NCBI RefSeq assembly: GCF_009826975.1
Contig: NZ_WUMO01000007.1
Location: 62,001 to 126,000, forward strand
DNA length: 64,000 nt
Origin: Flavobacterium sp. HBTb2-11-1
GTDB taxonomy: Bacteria; Bacteroidota; Bacteroidia; Flavobacteriales; Flavobacteriaceae
Direction: 5' to 3'
Made by a program: the position numbers and the translations under genes. The notes below the pieces were generated by a model. That model ran no database searches. It saw only the letters and a list, made by a program, of their open reading frames with translations, and was not told the origin of the DNA. Shown piece after piece: positions 16,416 through 25,598 of the stretch (its first letter is position 1; every line of letters begins with the position of its first letter).

Positions 16416-18815
16416 ATGAAAAACTCACAATTAACCGCATTAGTTTCTGCTTTTGTTTTGGGATTTATAGCTGTGCCAAAAGCGACAGCACAAATTCAAA
16501 ACGCAGATGTACTAAACGCGCCAATAGATATCAGTAAAGATTTTCAGAACTATCTGAATACTTTTTATTTCGCAGATGAACTAGCTTCTTTTGATCCAGC
16601 AACGGGAAAAGGAACAATTAAATATTTACGATACAATTATAAAACGCGTCAGGCTTTCAACAACATGATGATGAAACCAGATGTGGAAAAAGCGAACGAA
16701 TTTCCAACAACAGAATATGAAGCTTCGCCAGTTTTGCCATTCGAAATTCAGTTTGTTTCAGACAGAACCCTTCGTATCAAAACGACTTCTGGACCTCAAT
16801 TTCATCCGCAAAAAGAATCATTGATGTTGGTTGATGGAGTGGCACCGAATCATCCCGAATTGTGGAAATATGCTAAAATCGAAGGCGGTCACAGTTATAC
16901 CAGTAAACACGGAAAAGTTGAAATTTTAACAAAACCATGGCACGTAAAAATCTACGATGAAAAAGGGAAATTGCTGACAAGTACACTTCATGATACTGAT
17001 TTTAAAAACACCTATACACCAACACTTCCGTTTTCTTACGTTCGCAGAAACAGCGATTATTCAAGAAGTATGGGCGCGGCTTTCAGTTTAGAACCAGACG
17101 AAAAAATATTTGGTTGCGGTGAATCATTCACACAATTCAACAAACGTGGTTCAAAAGTTGTTTTGTGGGCAGACGATGCCAACGGAATCCAAAATGAAAC
17201 GATGTATAAACCAATTCCGTTTTACATGAGCAGCCGTGGTTATGGCGTTTTCATGCATCATTCGACACCAATTACAGTTGACTTCGGAAAATATTTTTCA
17301 AGTGCAAACGAAATGTACATTGGAGACGATGAAGCCGATTTATTTTTCTTCATCGGAGAACCAAAAGACATTTTAGACCAATACACGAATCTGACAGGAA
17401 AAGCGGCTATGCCACCACTTTGGTCATTCGGTTTCTGGATGAGCCGTATTACCTATTTCTCAGAAAAAGAAGGACGCGACGTTGCAAGAGATTTGCGTAA
17501 ATACAAAATTCCAACCGATGTTATTCACTTTGACACAGGCTGGTTTGATGTAGATTGGAGAAACAACTACGAGTTTGCAAAATCTCGTTTCCCGGATGCT
17601 GTAAAAATGATGTCTGATTTAAAGAAAGACGGTTTCCAAGTTTGTCTTTGGCAATTGCCTTATTTCACACCAAAGAACACATTGTTCCCTGAAATTATGG
17701 ATAAAAATTTGGCAGTAAGAGACAGAAAAGGAAATCTTCCTTACGAGGATGCCGTTTTAGATTTCTCAAATCCAGAGACTATTTCTTGGTACCAAGGGAA
17801 ATTGAAAAAGCTGTTTGATGATGGGGTAGCGGTTTTCAAAGTTGATTTTGGGGAAGCAGCTCCGCCAGACGGAATTTACCATTCAGGAAGAACAGGTTTC
17901 TATGAGCACAATTTATACCCACTTCGCTACAACAAAGCAGTTGCTGAAATCACGCAGAAAGAAAAAGGATATACTTTAATCTGGGCAAGAAGCACTTGGG
18001 CAGGAAGTCAGCGTTATCCGCTGCATTGGGGTGGAGATGCCGAAACTTCAAACGGAGCAATGTCGGCAGAATTGCGCGGCGGACTTTCATTAGGATTAAG
18101 CGGATTCAGTTTCTGGAGCCATGATGTTGGAGGATTTGCAACTAAATCTCCTGAGAATATTTACAGAAGATGGACGCCATTCGGAATGTTTACTTCACAC
18201 GTAAGAAGCCATGGAGAACCGCCTCGCGAACCTTGGTTGTACAGCAAAGAATTCTTGGAAGGATTTAGAAAAGCAGATAATATGCGCTACGAATTAATGC
18301 CATATATCTACGCTCAAGCAAAAGAAAGTTCGCAAAAAGGATTGCCAATGATGAGAGCTTTATTTGTAGAATATCCAAACGATCCAGGAGCATGGTTAGT
18401 CGATAATCAATATTTATTTGGATCAAGCATGCTAGTTGCACCACTTTTTGAAGAAGTAGAAGAAAGAGACGTTTACCTTCCAGAAGGAACTTGGATCGAT
18501 TACCAAACTAAAAAAGTCTATCAATCTGGCTGGCATAAAATCAAAGCGGGCGAAGTGCCAATCATAGTTTTGGTAAAAGACGGAACGGCATTGCCTCACA
18601 TCGGTTTAGCACAGTCCACAACAGATATGGATTGGAGTAAATTGACATTGAAAGTTTACGCTAGCGATAAAACAGCTTCGGCTTCAGCTAAAGTTTATTT
18701 GCCAAACGGAGACGCTGTCCAAGAAATAAAAGTGACCAAAAACGGAAACAATTTTGATGTAACGACAAATCCATTAAACGGAAAAACCACTTTTAAAACC
18801 GAGTGGGCAAAATAA
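16416..18815 (+). CDS. Glycoside hydrolase family 31, probable alpha-xylosidase
   Basis: 799 residues with a signal peptide (to PKATAQ, ~26). An N-terminal beta-sandwich (~60-340) precedes a TIM barrel (~345-690) and C-terminal beta domains. The nucleophile is Asp477 in FKVDFGE and the acid/base Asp541 in HWGGDA. The sequence DFGE after the nucleophile strand is the mark of YicI-like alpha-xylosidases rather than alpha-glucosidases. Such enzymes remove alpha-1,6-xylose from xyloglucan oligosaccharides. This is the strongest single clue to the substrate of the PUL. It is flanked by long inverted repeats on both sides and is probably periplasmic. Confidence 0.9.
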   Translation: MKNSQLTALVSAFVLGFIAVPKATAQIQNADVLNAPIDISKDFQNYLNTFYFADELASFDPATGKGTIKYLRYNYKTRQAFNNMMMKPDVEKANEFPTTEYEASPVLPFEIQFVSDRTLRIKTTSGPQFHPQKESLMLVDGVAPNHPELWKYAKIEGGHSYTSKHGKVEILTKPWHVKIYDEKGKLLTSTLHDTDFKNTYTPTLPFSYVRRNSDYSRSMGAAFSLEPDEKIFGCGESFTQFNKRGSKVVLWADDANGIQNETMYKPIPFYMSSRGYGVFMHHSTPITVDFGKYFSSANEMYIGDDEADLFFFIGEPKDILDQYTNLTGKAAMPPLWSFGFWMSRITYFSEKEGRDVARDLRKYKIPTDVIHFDTGWFDVDWRNNYEFAKSRFPDAVKMMSDLKKDGFQVCLWQLPYFTPKNTLFPEIMDKNLAVRDRKGNLPYEDAVLDFSNPETISWYQGKLKKLFDDGVAVFKVDFGEAAPPDGIYHSGRTGFYEHNLYPLRYNKAVAEITQKEKGYTLIWARSTWAGSQRYPLHWGGDAETSNGAMSAELRGGLSLGLSGFSFWSHDVGGFATKSPENIYRRWTPFGMFTSHVRSHGEPPREPWLYSKEFLEGFRKADNMRYELMPYIYAQAKESSQKGLPMMRALFVEYPNDPGAWLVDNQYLFGSSMLVAPLFEEVEERDVYLPEGTWIDYQTKKVYQSGWHKIKAGEVPIIVLVKDGTALPHIGLAQSTTDMDWSKLTLKVYASDKTASASAKVYLPNGDAVQEIKVTKNGNNFDVTTNPLNGKTTFKTEWAK

Positions 18816-18832
18816 AAAAGTTAGCCACGATC

Positions 18833-19134
18833 CGAGCGATAGCGAACAGGCGAAGCAATTGCACGAATTAAATTTGTGATAATTTCGGAATTTGTGGTGA
18901 AAAAATAAAAAATATTTAAACACATAGAAACATAGATTTTTTTTGTGAATAAAAGAAGTTGGAAAGAAACTAGTTTCTCACGCATAGGCTATGTGAATTT
19001 AAACAAGTGAAACGCCTTTTTTTAAAGACTCCAATAAGCTATGATTCTATGTGTTAAAAAAATGCAACCACAAATTGCAAAAATTATCACAAATTCAATT
19101 CGTGGAAATTCGTGCAATTCGTGCAATTCGTGGC
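18833..19134. repeat. Nested long inverted repeats filling the GH31-GH97 spacer
   Basis: Outer arms starting GCCACGA (from 18833) pair with TCGTGGC (to 19134), including CACGAATT / AATTCGTG and TTTGTGATAATTT / AATTATCACAAATT. An inner pair, CACATAGAAACATAG (~18921-18935) and CTATGATTCTATGTG (~19039-19053), has one mismatch. The right arm carries three tandem TTCGTGCAA-type units. The 340-bp gap shows no gene; a frame reading through it into GH97 is an artefact of the repeat. Confidence 0.75.
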
Positions 19135-19155
19135 AAAAAATATAATACCAAAAAC

Positions 19156-21162
19156 ATGAAAAACTATCTAATTCTCCCAGCTGTACTGTTTTCAATTGCG
19201 GTTGGATACAGCCAGAAAGCAAAAAATGCTTACGAATTGGCATCGCCAAACGGAAAAAATAAAATCAAATTTGAGCTGGTAAAAAACGCTCCAAAATACG
19301 CCGTTTCTCACGGAAAAACAGAAGTGATTTCTCCGTCTGATATGGGATTTGTATTGAAAGGAAATGAAGACTTAAGTTCAAATTTCGAAATCAAAGGAGC
19401 CAAAACTTCGACTTTTGATGAAACTTGGGAACAAGTTTGGGGAGAAAAGAAAAACATCAGAAACCACTACAATCAATTAGTTGTTGATTTACAGCAAAAA
19501 ACTGGAAACAAAAGAAAACTTCAGATTCAGTTTCGTGCTTTTGATGACGGAGTGGCTTTTAGATATGTTTATCCAAAACAAAATGTAAAAGACAGCATTT
19601 TCATCATGGATGAAAAAACGACTTTCAACTTAAAAGAAGACGGAAAAGCGTGGTGGATTCCAGCCAATAGAGAAAACCGTGACGAATATCTTTTCAAAGA
19701 TGCGCCAGTAAGTACACTTGATACGGTTTTAACTCCATTAACAATCGAAAGCAAAAGCGGATTAGCTTTAAGTTTCCACGAAGCAAACTTGTATGATTTT
19801 GCAAGCATGACTTTGGTCAACACAAAGGGAACAGAATTAAAATCAGATTTAGTGCCTTGGGCAGATGGCGTAAAAGTTCGTGTGAAAGATTCGTTTACTT
19901 CTTCTTGGAGAACTATTCAAATTGGAGAAAATCCAGGAGAATTAATTACTTCTTATTTGGTTTTAAACTTAAACGAACCAAATAAATTAAAAAACACAAA
20001 CAGCTATTTCAAGCCTTATAAATATTTAGGAATTTGGTGGGGAATGCACATTGGGAAATATACTTTCTGGGAAAGCGACAAACAAGGTGCGACAACCAAA
20101 CATGCTGAAGAATATATTGATTTTACAGCAAAAGAAGGTTTTCACCATTTATTAATCGAAGGATGGAATAAAGGATGGACGCCGGGTTGGTATGAAAACC
20201 GTATGCACATGTTCAGCTTCACGAAAAGCGCAGACAATTTCGACTTAGAAAAAGTGGTTGAATACGGAAAGAAAAAGAATATCGAATTAATCGGTTATCA
20301 CGAAACAGGTTCGAACTTAATTAACTACTTAAAAGAAGTTGACGAAGGTTTTGCCTTATACAAAAAGCTAGGTATTCATACCGTGAAAATCGGTCATGTT
20401 GGTTCTAAATTGAATATGAAACAAATGCATTTCGGACAATTTGGAGTAAACTATTTCAGATACATTTTAGAAAAAGCAGCGCAATACGATTTAGCGGTTT
20501 TATACCACGAATCAATTAAAGATACGGGAGAAAGAAGAACTTATCCGAACATGGTTTCGAGAGAAGCAGCGCGCGGACAAGAGTATAACGCTTGGAGTGA
20601 AGGAAATCCGCCAAATCATTTAAGTATTATTCCGTTTACAAGATTACTTTCTGGACCAATGGATTTCACTCCTGGAATTTTCGATGTTGAGGTAAAACAA
20701 GGCTATCCAGGAAAAAGAATTCAGGGAACTGTGGGTCAGCAATTGGCATTGTACGTTACGATTTATTCTCCGATTCAAATGTTAGCTGATCTTCCTGAAA
20801 ACTACGAAGGGAAACCAGCTTTGCAATTCCTAAAAGATGTTCCAACAGATTGGGAAGACACTAAAATCTTAGAAGGAAAAATTGGTGAATACATCACAAC
20901 AGCAAGAAAAGACAGAAATAGCGCCGACTGGTATCTAGGAACTTTGACCAATGAAAAACCAAGAAATGTAGAAGTTTCATTATCATTCTTAGATCCAAAT
21001 GCAACATACGAAGCACAGATTTATGTGGATGCTGAAGGAACTGATCAAACGCATAATCCAGAAGCAGTGGCAATTTCGAAAAAAACAGTAAAAGCATCAG
21101 ATAAATTACAATTGAAATTAGGCGGAGCTGGCGGTGGCGTAGTAAGATTCAAGAAATTATAA
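19156..21162 (+). CDS. Glycoside hydrolase family 97, SusB-like inverting alpha-glucosidase
   Basis: 668 residues from the ATG at 19156. An upstream in-frame start at 19051 is rejected because it reads through repeat DNA and would bury the signal peptide (MKNYLILPAVLFSIAVGYSQ). N-terminal beta super-sandwich (~20-270), then TIM barrel with Glu383 (YHETG), Glu452 (YHES), Glu470 and Glu476 (REAARGQE). These match the base, acid and calcium glutamates of the inverting SusB branch; the retaining branch lacks the YHET glutamate. Expected activity is release of glucose from alpha-glucosides in the periplasm. An alpha-glucosidase is unexpected in a pure xyloglucan locus, so the true glycan may be mixed. 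Confidence 0.9.
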   Translation: MKNYLILPAVLFSIAVGYSQKAKNAYELASPNGKNKIKFELVKNAPKYAVSHGKTEVISPSDMGFVLKGNEDLSSNFEIKGAKTSTFDETWEQVWGEKKNIRNHYNQLVVDLQQKTGNKRKLQIQFRAFDDGVAFRYVYPKQNVKDSIFIMDEKTTFNLKEDGKAWWIPANRENRDEYLFKDAPVSTLDTVLTPLTIESKSGLALSFHEANLYDFASMTLVNTKGTELKSDLVPWADGVKVRVKDSFTSSWRTIQIGENPGELITSYLVLNLNEPNKLKNTNSYFKPYKYLGIWWGMHIGKYTFWESDKQGATTKHAEEYIDFTAKEGFHHLLIEGWNKGWTPGWYENRMHMFSFTKSADNFDLEKVVEYGKKKNIELIGYHETGSNLINYLKEVDEGFALYKKLGIHTVKIGHVGSKLNMKQMHFGQFGVNYFRYILEKAAQYDLAVLYHESIKDTGERRTYPNMVSREAARGQEYNAWSEGNPPNHLSIIPFTRLLSGPMDFTPGIFDVEVKQGYPGKRIQGTVGQQLALYVTIYSPIQMLADLPENYEGKPALQFLKDVPTDWEDTKILEGKIGEYITTARKDRNSADWYLGTLTNEKPRNVEVSLSFLDPNATYEAQIYVDAEGTDQTHNPEAVAISKKTVKASDKLQLKLGGAGGGVVRFKKL

Positions 21163-21183
21163 TCCACAAAGATTTTCTGTAGA

Positions 21184-21201
21184 GACGCACTGCAGTGCGT
21201 C
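21184..21201. repeat. Perfect 18-bp palindrome of a dispersed repeat family
   Basis: GACGCACTGCAGTGCGTC is a perfect palindrome preceded by GTAGA and followed by TAA. Related but diverged halves occur at 793-812 and 860-876. It is a short dispersed repeat; no function is evident. Confidence 0.75.
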
Positions 21202-21230
21202 TAACATATAGTTAGAGAATAAAATATTTA

Positions 21231-21391
21231 GCCACAGATTACACGGATTAAAAGGATTATTACTCTCGCAGATTTAGCAGATCATGCAGATTTTTTTAAA
21301 TTTTTAAATTAGCTAAATCTGCCAAATCTGCGAGAGAAAAAAGAAAAAAATCCTTTAGAATTCTTTTATCCCGATGGCTATCGGGAGTGGC
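21231..21391. repeat. Long inverted repeat, dispersed family copy B
   Basis: It starts GCCACAGATTACACGG and contains CTCGCAGATTTAGCAGATC (from 21265), identical to copy A at 16263. The right arm (GCTAAATCTGCCAAATCTGC) is changed, and the end carries a small extra hairpin CCCGAT-GGCT-ATCGGG (21370-21385) before GTGGC. It lies between GH97 and GH39. Confidence 0.8.
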
Positions 21392-21417
21392 AAAAAAATA
21401 AACAAAACCATTTTCAG

Positions 21418-22983
21418 ATGAAAAAACTTTTAATCATAGCAACATTTTTATTTAGTTCAATCTATTCATTTGGACAAAATGAAAGCCGAATCATAAAAGT
21501 TGATTTCAATAAAACTGCCGGAAAATTAAACACAATGTTCAAAGAATGCATTGGCGCAGGAAGGGCAAATGAAGGACTTCGTGCCGATTGGCAGCAGCAA
21601 TTGGCATTGGTGAAAAAAGAATGCGATTTTAAGTACATCCGCTTTCATGGTTTATTGTCTGATGATATGGCCGTTTATCGTGAAGACGAAAAAGGAAATC
21701 CAGAATACAATTACCAATATGTTGACGTTTTATTTGATTATATTGTAAGTCTGAAAATGAAACCATTTGTAGAATTAGGTTTTATGCCGAATGCATTGGC
21801 AAGCGGAAAAGAAACTATTTTTTGGTGGAAGGGAAATGTAACGCCTCCAAAAGATTATAAAAAATGGGAAGATTTAATTAGAAATCTAACGGCGCATTTT
21901 AAAGAGCGTTACGGAGATGAAGAAGTAAAAACTTGGTATTTTGAAGTATGGAATGAGCCGAATTTATCACCAGGTTTTTGGACAGGAACACAAACAGAAT
22001 ATTTCAAATTATATGATTACGCTGCTCGAGGCGTAAAGGCAGTAAATTTAGCGTATAAAGTGGGCGGTCCAGCAACAGCAGGTGCAGCTTGGGTTCCCGA
22101 AACCATTGATTTTTGTGCCAAGAATAATCTTCCGATTGATTTTATTTCGACACATGCATACGGAGTGAAACATGGTTATTTGGATGAATTCGGAACTTCT
22201 GGAACGATATTAAGTAAAGATGAATTTAGCGTAAGCGGAGAAATTATAAATTCACGAAAACAAATTACAGAATCGGCTAAACCAAACTTGGAACTGCATT
22301 ATACAGAATGGAGTTCATCGTATACGCCAGCAGATCCAATTCATGACAGTTATCATTCGGCTGCTTATATTCTGCAAAAAATAAAACAAGTTGGAAATGC
22401 TGCAAACTCCATGTCGTATTGGGTTTTCACTGATATTTTTGAAGAGGCTGGCCCAAGATTTACGCCTTTCCACGGCGGTTTCGGATTATTGAATACGCAA
22501 GGAATTAAAAAGCCGGCTTATTTTTCGTATTTTTTAATGAATAAATTGGGAGAAACAGAACTTCAAAATTCTGATAAAGCTTCCTGGACTTCTAAAAATG
22601 CAAAAGGAGATGTGCAGGTTTTATTGTGGGATTTTACGAATACACATCCTGGCGATAAAGAGCTGAATCAAACCTATTACATAAAAGACCTTCCATCAAA
22701 AGAAAAAGGAAAAGTCAAAGTTGAAGTGGACGGAATGCAGAAAGGGAAATATCTTTTAGAAATATACAAAGTCGGTTATAAAGTGAATGACGCTTACGCG
22801 GATTATCTAATGATGAATAAACCAAGTCAGTTAACACGTGAGCAAGTCAATTCGATAAAAAAGAAAAATAACGGGGCGCCAATTTCGACAGAAAAAATTA
22901 CAATTGACGGAAAAGGAACTTTTAGCAAGGAATTTAAAATCAATGAGAATGATGTTTTTTTTCTTAATTTAATCAAACAATAA
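21418..22983 (+). CDS. Glycoside hydrolase family 39, probable beta-xylosidase
   Basis: 521 residues with a signal peptide (MKKLLIIATFLFSSIYSFGQ). A TIM barrel spans ~25-370 and a beta-sandwich follows. The acid/base is Glu180 in FEVWNEPN and the nucleophile Glu297 in HYTEWSS, both in the expected GH39 settings. Family members are mainly beta-xylosidases and alpha-L-iduronidases; the PUL context favours beta-xylosidase. It is predicted to be periplasmic. It sits between an inverted-repeat spacer and GH3 and probably shares the long hydrolase transcript. Confidence 0.87.
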   Translation: MKKLLIIATFLFSSIYSFGQNESRIIKVDFNKTAGKLNTMFKECIGAGRANEGLRADWQQQLALVKKECDFKYIRFHGLLSDDMAVYREDEKGNPEYNYQYVDVLFDYIVSLKMKPFVELGFMPNALASGKETIFWWKGNVTPPKDYKKWEDLIRNLTAHFKERYGDEEVKTWYFEVWNEPNLSPGFWTGTQTEYFKLYDYAARGVKAVNLAYKVGGPATAGAAWVPETIDFCAKNNLPIDFISTHAYGVKHGYLDEFGTSGTILSKDEFSVSGEIINSRKQITESAKPNLELHYTEWSSSYTPADPIHDSYHSAAYILQKIKQVGNAANSMSYWVFTDIFEEAGPRFTPFHGGFGLLNTQGIKKPAYFSYFLMNKLGETELQNSDKASWTSKNAKGDVQVLLWDFTNTHPGDKELNQTYYIKDLPSKEKGKVKVEVDGMQKGKYLLEIYKVGYKVNDAYADYLMMNKPSQLTREQVNSIKKKNNGAPISTEKITIDGKGTFSKEFKINENDVFFLNLIKQ

Positions 22984-23069
22984 AAACCACAAACAATATA
23001 ATTATTAACTGGATTTGAAGTCTATGCGTGAGGAATCAAAATCTTTAAATTCAAAACACCTAACTATCT

Positions 23070-25307
23070 ATGAAAAACAAAATGATATTCCTATCATCAG
23101 CTTTGGTTTTCGCATTTTTTACTTCTTGTAAAAATGATGCGCAAACTTTAGCTTCAAATTCGGTGCAGACCGAAGAATACGTTGGAAAAGAAATAAGCGC
23201 GGATCATGATGCAGAAATCGACAAACTGATTTCGCAGATGACATTAGAAGAAAAAGTGGGAATGCTTCACGGAAATAGCATGTTTGCCAATGCAGGCGTA
23301 AAACGTTTAGGAATTCCAGAATTAAAAATGGCCGATGGTCCGTTGGGAGTTCGTGAAGAAATTTCAAGAGACAATTGGGCTCCAGCGGGATGGACAAACG
23401 ACTTTGCTACTTATTATCCTGCGGGAGGAGCTTTGGCAGCGACATGGAACGCAGAGATGGCGCATACTTTCGGAACCAGTTTAGGAGAAGAATTACGTGC
23501 AAGAGATAAAGATATGCTACTTTCTCCAGCGATTAATATGGTGAGAACACCGCTTGGAGGAAGAACATACGAATACATGTCAGAGGATCCGTTTTTGAAT
23601 AAAAAAATCGCAGTGCCTTTGATTGTTGGTTTACAGGAAAAAGATGTAATGGCTTGTGTAAAACATTATGCAGCAAACAATCAAGAAACGAATCGTGATT
23701 TTGTTGATGTGCAAATTGACGAACGAACACTTCGTGAAATTTATCTTCCAGCTTTTGAAGCTTCAGTAAAAGAAGCAAAGGCATACAGCATTATGGGCGC
23801 TTATAATAAATTTAGAGGTGAATATTTATGCGAAAATGATTATATGCTGAATAAAATCCTGCGTGACGAATGGGGATTCAAAGGTGTCGTAGTTTCAGAT
23901 TGGGCTGCAGTGCATTCTACAGCAAAATCTTTAAAAAATGGTTTGGATATTGAAATGGGTACGCCAAAACCTTTCAATGAATTTTTCTTAGCCGATAAAT
24001 TAATTGCAGCAGTTAAATCTGGAGAAGTTTCAGAAAAAGAAATTGACTTGCATGTAAAACGCATTTTAAGAGTTTTATTCCAAGTGAAAGCAATGGGCGG
24101 AGGCGAGCGCGCAAAAGGAAGCATTGCAACCGAAGCGCATTACCAAGACGCTTACAAAATTGCTGCTGAAGCAATCGTATTGTTGAAAAACGAAAACAAT
24201 GCACTGCCGTTAAAGCTTGATGGAGTAAAATCTATTGCTGTAATCGGAAACAATGCAACTAAGAAAAATGCTCTTGGCGGATTTGGAGCGGGAGTAAAAA
24301 CAAAAAGGGAGGTTACGCCACTTGAAGGTCTTAAAAACAGATTGCCTTCTTCAGTTAAAATCAATTATGCAGAAGGATATTTAGAACGTTACGATAAAAA
24401 GAACAGAGGAAATTTAGGAAATATTACGGCTAATGGTCCCGTAACAATTGACCAATTAGATCCAGCAAAAGTTCAGGAAGCTGTAGAAGCAGCTAAAAAC
24501 TCTGATGTAGCCATCGTTTTCGCAGGTTCAAACCGTGATTACGAAACAGAAGCTTCAGATCGTAGAGATTTGCATTTGCCTTTTGGACAAGAAGAATTAA
24601 TTAAAAAAGTAATTGAAGCCAATCCGAGAACTATTGTGGTAATGGTTGCGGGTGCTCCATTTGATATTAATGAAGTAAGCAAAAAATCTTCTGCTTTGGT
24701 TTGGAGCTGGTTCAACGGTTCTGAAGGAGGAAATGCGTTGGCTGATGTGATTTTAGGAAAAGTAAACCCGTCAGGAAAACTGCCTTGGACAATGCCAGTT
24801 GCTTTAAAAGATTCTCCTGCGCATGCCACAAACAGTTTCCCTGGAGACAAAGCGGTAAATTACGCAGAAGGACTTTTAATTGGATACCGTTGGTTTGATA
24901 CTAAAAATGTAGCGCCGTTATATCCTTTCGGTTACGGATTGTCATATACTACTTTTGCACTTGATAATGCAAAAACAGATAAAACATCTTATTCTCAAAA
25001 CGATGTAATCGAAGTAACAGTAGAGGTTAAAAACACAGGAAAAGTTGACGGAAAAGAGGTCGTTCAATTGTACACTTCAAAATCTAACTCTAAAATTACT
25101 CGTGCTGCACAAGAATTAAAAGGTTTCAAAAAAGCAGAAGTAAAAGCGGGAAGTTCAGAAACAGTAACGATTAAAGTTCCTGTAAAAGAATTGGCGTATT
25201 ATGATGTTGCTGCTAAAAAATGGACAGTGGAACCAGGAAAATATACTATTAAAGTAGGAACTTCTTCAAGAGACATCAAAAAAGAAATTTCAATAACAAT
25301 TAAGTAG
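23070..25307 (+). CDS. Glycoside hydrolase family 3 beta-glucosidase/beta-xylosidase, lipoprotein
   Basis: 745 residues with a lipobox (FAFFTSCK). Domain order: (beta/alpha)8 barrel (~50-345), alpha/beta sandwich (~375-600) and fibronectin-III-like domain (~645-735; VKNTGKVDGKEVVQLY). The nucleophile is Asp277 in VVSDWAAVHS; KHYAANNQE (~190) and RTYEYMSEDP (~165) are substrate-site motifs. GH3 enzymes of this layout cleave terminal beta-glucose or beta-xylose. In this PUL it would finish the backbone after the side chains are removed. It lies 86 bp after GH39. Confidence 0.9.
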   Translation: MKNKMIFLSSALVFAFFTSCKNDAQTLASNSVQTEEYVGKEISADHDAEIDKLISQMTLEEKVGMLHGNSMFANAGVKRLGIPELKMADGPLGVREEISRDNWAPAGWTNDFATYYPAGGALAATWNAEMAHTFGTSLGEELRARDKDMLLSPAINMVRTPLGGRTYEYMSEDPFLNKKIAVPLIVGLQEKDVMACVKHYAANNQETNRDFVDVQIDERTLREIYLPAFEASVKEAKAYSIMGAYNKFRGEYLCENDYMLNKILRDEWGFKGVVVSDWAAVHSTAKSLKNGLDIEMGTPKPFNEFFLADKLIAAVKSGEVSEKEIDLHVKRILRVLFQVKAMGGGERAKGSIATEAHYQDAYKIAAEAIVLLKNENNALPLKLDGVKSIAVIGNNATKKNALGGFGAGVKTKREVTPLEGLKNRLPSSVKINYAEGYLERYDKKNRGNLGNITANGPVTIDQLDPAKVQEAVEAAKNSDVAIVFAGSNRDYETEASDRRDLHLPFGQEELIKKVIEANPRTIVVMVAGAPFDINEVSKKSSALVWSWFNGSEGGNALADVILGKVNPSGKLPWTMPVALKDSPAHATNSFPGDKAVNYAEGLLIGYRWFDTKNVAPLYPFGYGLSYTTFALDNAKTDKTSYSQNDVIEVTVEVKNTGKVDGKEVVQLYTSKSNSKITRAAQELKGFKKAEVKAGSSETVTIKVPVKELAYYDVAAKKWTVEPGKYTIKVGTSSRDIKKEISITIK

Positions 25308-25315
25308 TCTTTTTT

Positions 25316-25574
25316 AACCATATAAATAATTTAAGTTCATTCAAACTTTGCTTTAACCTTTGCGTCTCAGTGTCTTTGCGAGATTAATTTGAAGCTTAAT
25401 TAAATGGACTTAAATTACTTATATGGTTATTTTTTTTAAGCTTTAGAACGCATAAGCTTTAAACGCATTAATCGACGGATTAAAGTAATGTTATAAAACC
25501 ATACAAGTGATATAAGTAAATTTAAGTGCAACACGAATTAAAAACTTAAAATAACTTATATCACTTATATGGTT
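25316..25574. repeat. Two adjacent inverted repeats with related termini
   Basis: The first (25316-25428) has arms AACCATATAAATAATTTAAG and its imperfect complement ending ATATGGTT. The second (25497-25574) has arms starting AACCATACAAGTGATATAAG and ending CACTTATATGGTT. Both begin AACCATA and end TATGGTT, so they look like two copies or halves of one element. They fill the 291-bp GH3-esterase gap, with a CTTTGCG-type sequence inside the first. No gene is present. Confidence 0.75.
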
Positions 25575-25598
25575 CAAAAAAAAATAAAATTAGTATAA

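Noticed and set aside
19051..19155. N-terminal extension of GH97
   Set aside because: It reads through an inverted repeat (repetitive EIRAIRAIR) and would place 35 residues before a perfect signal peptide.
16227..25574. CRISPR-like array or IS elements in PUL spacers
   Set aside because: The repeats are inverted, not direct with unique spacers, and encode no transposase.
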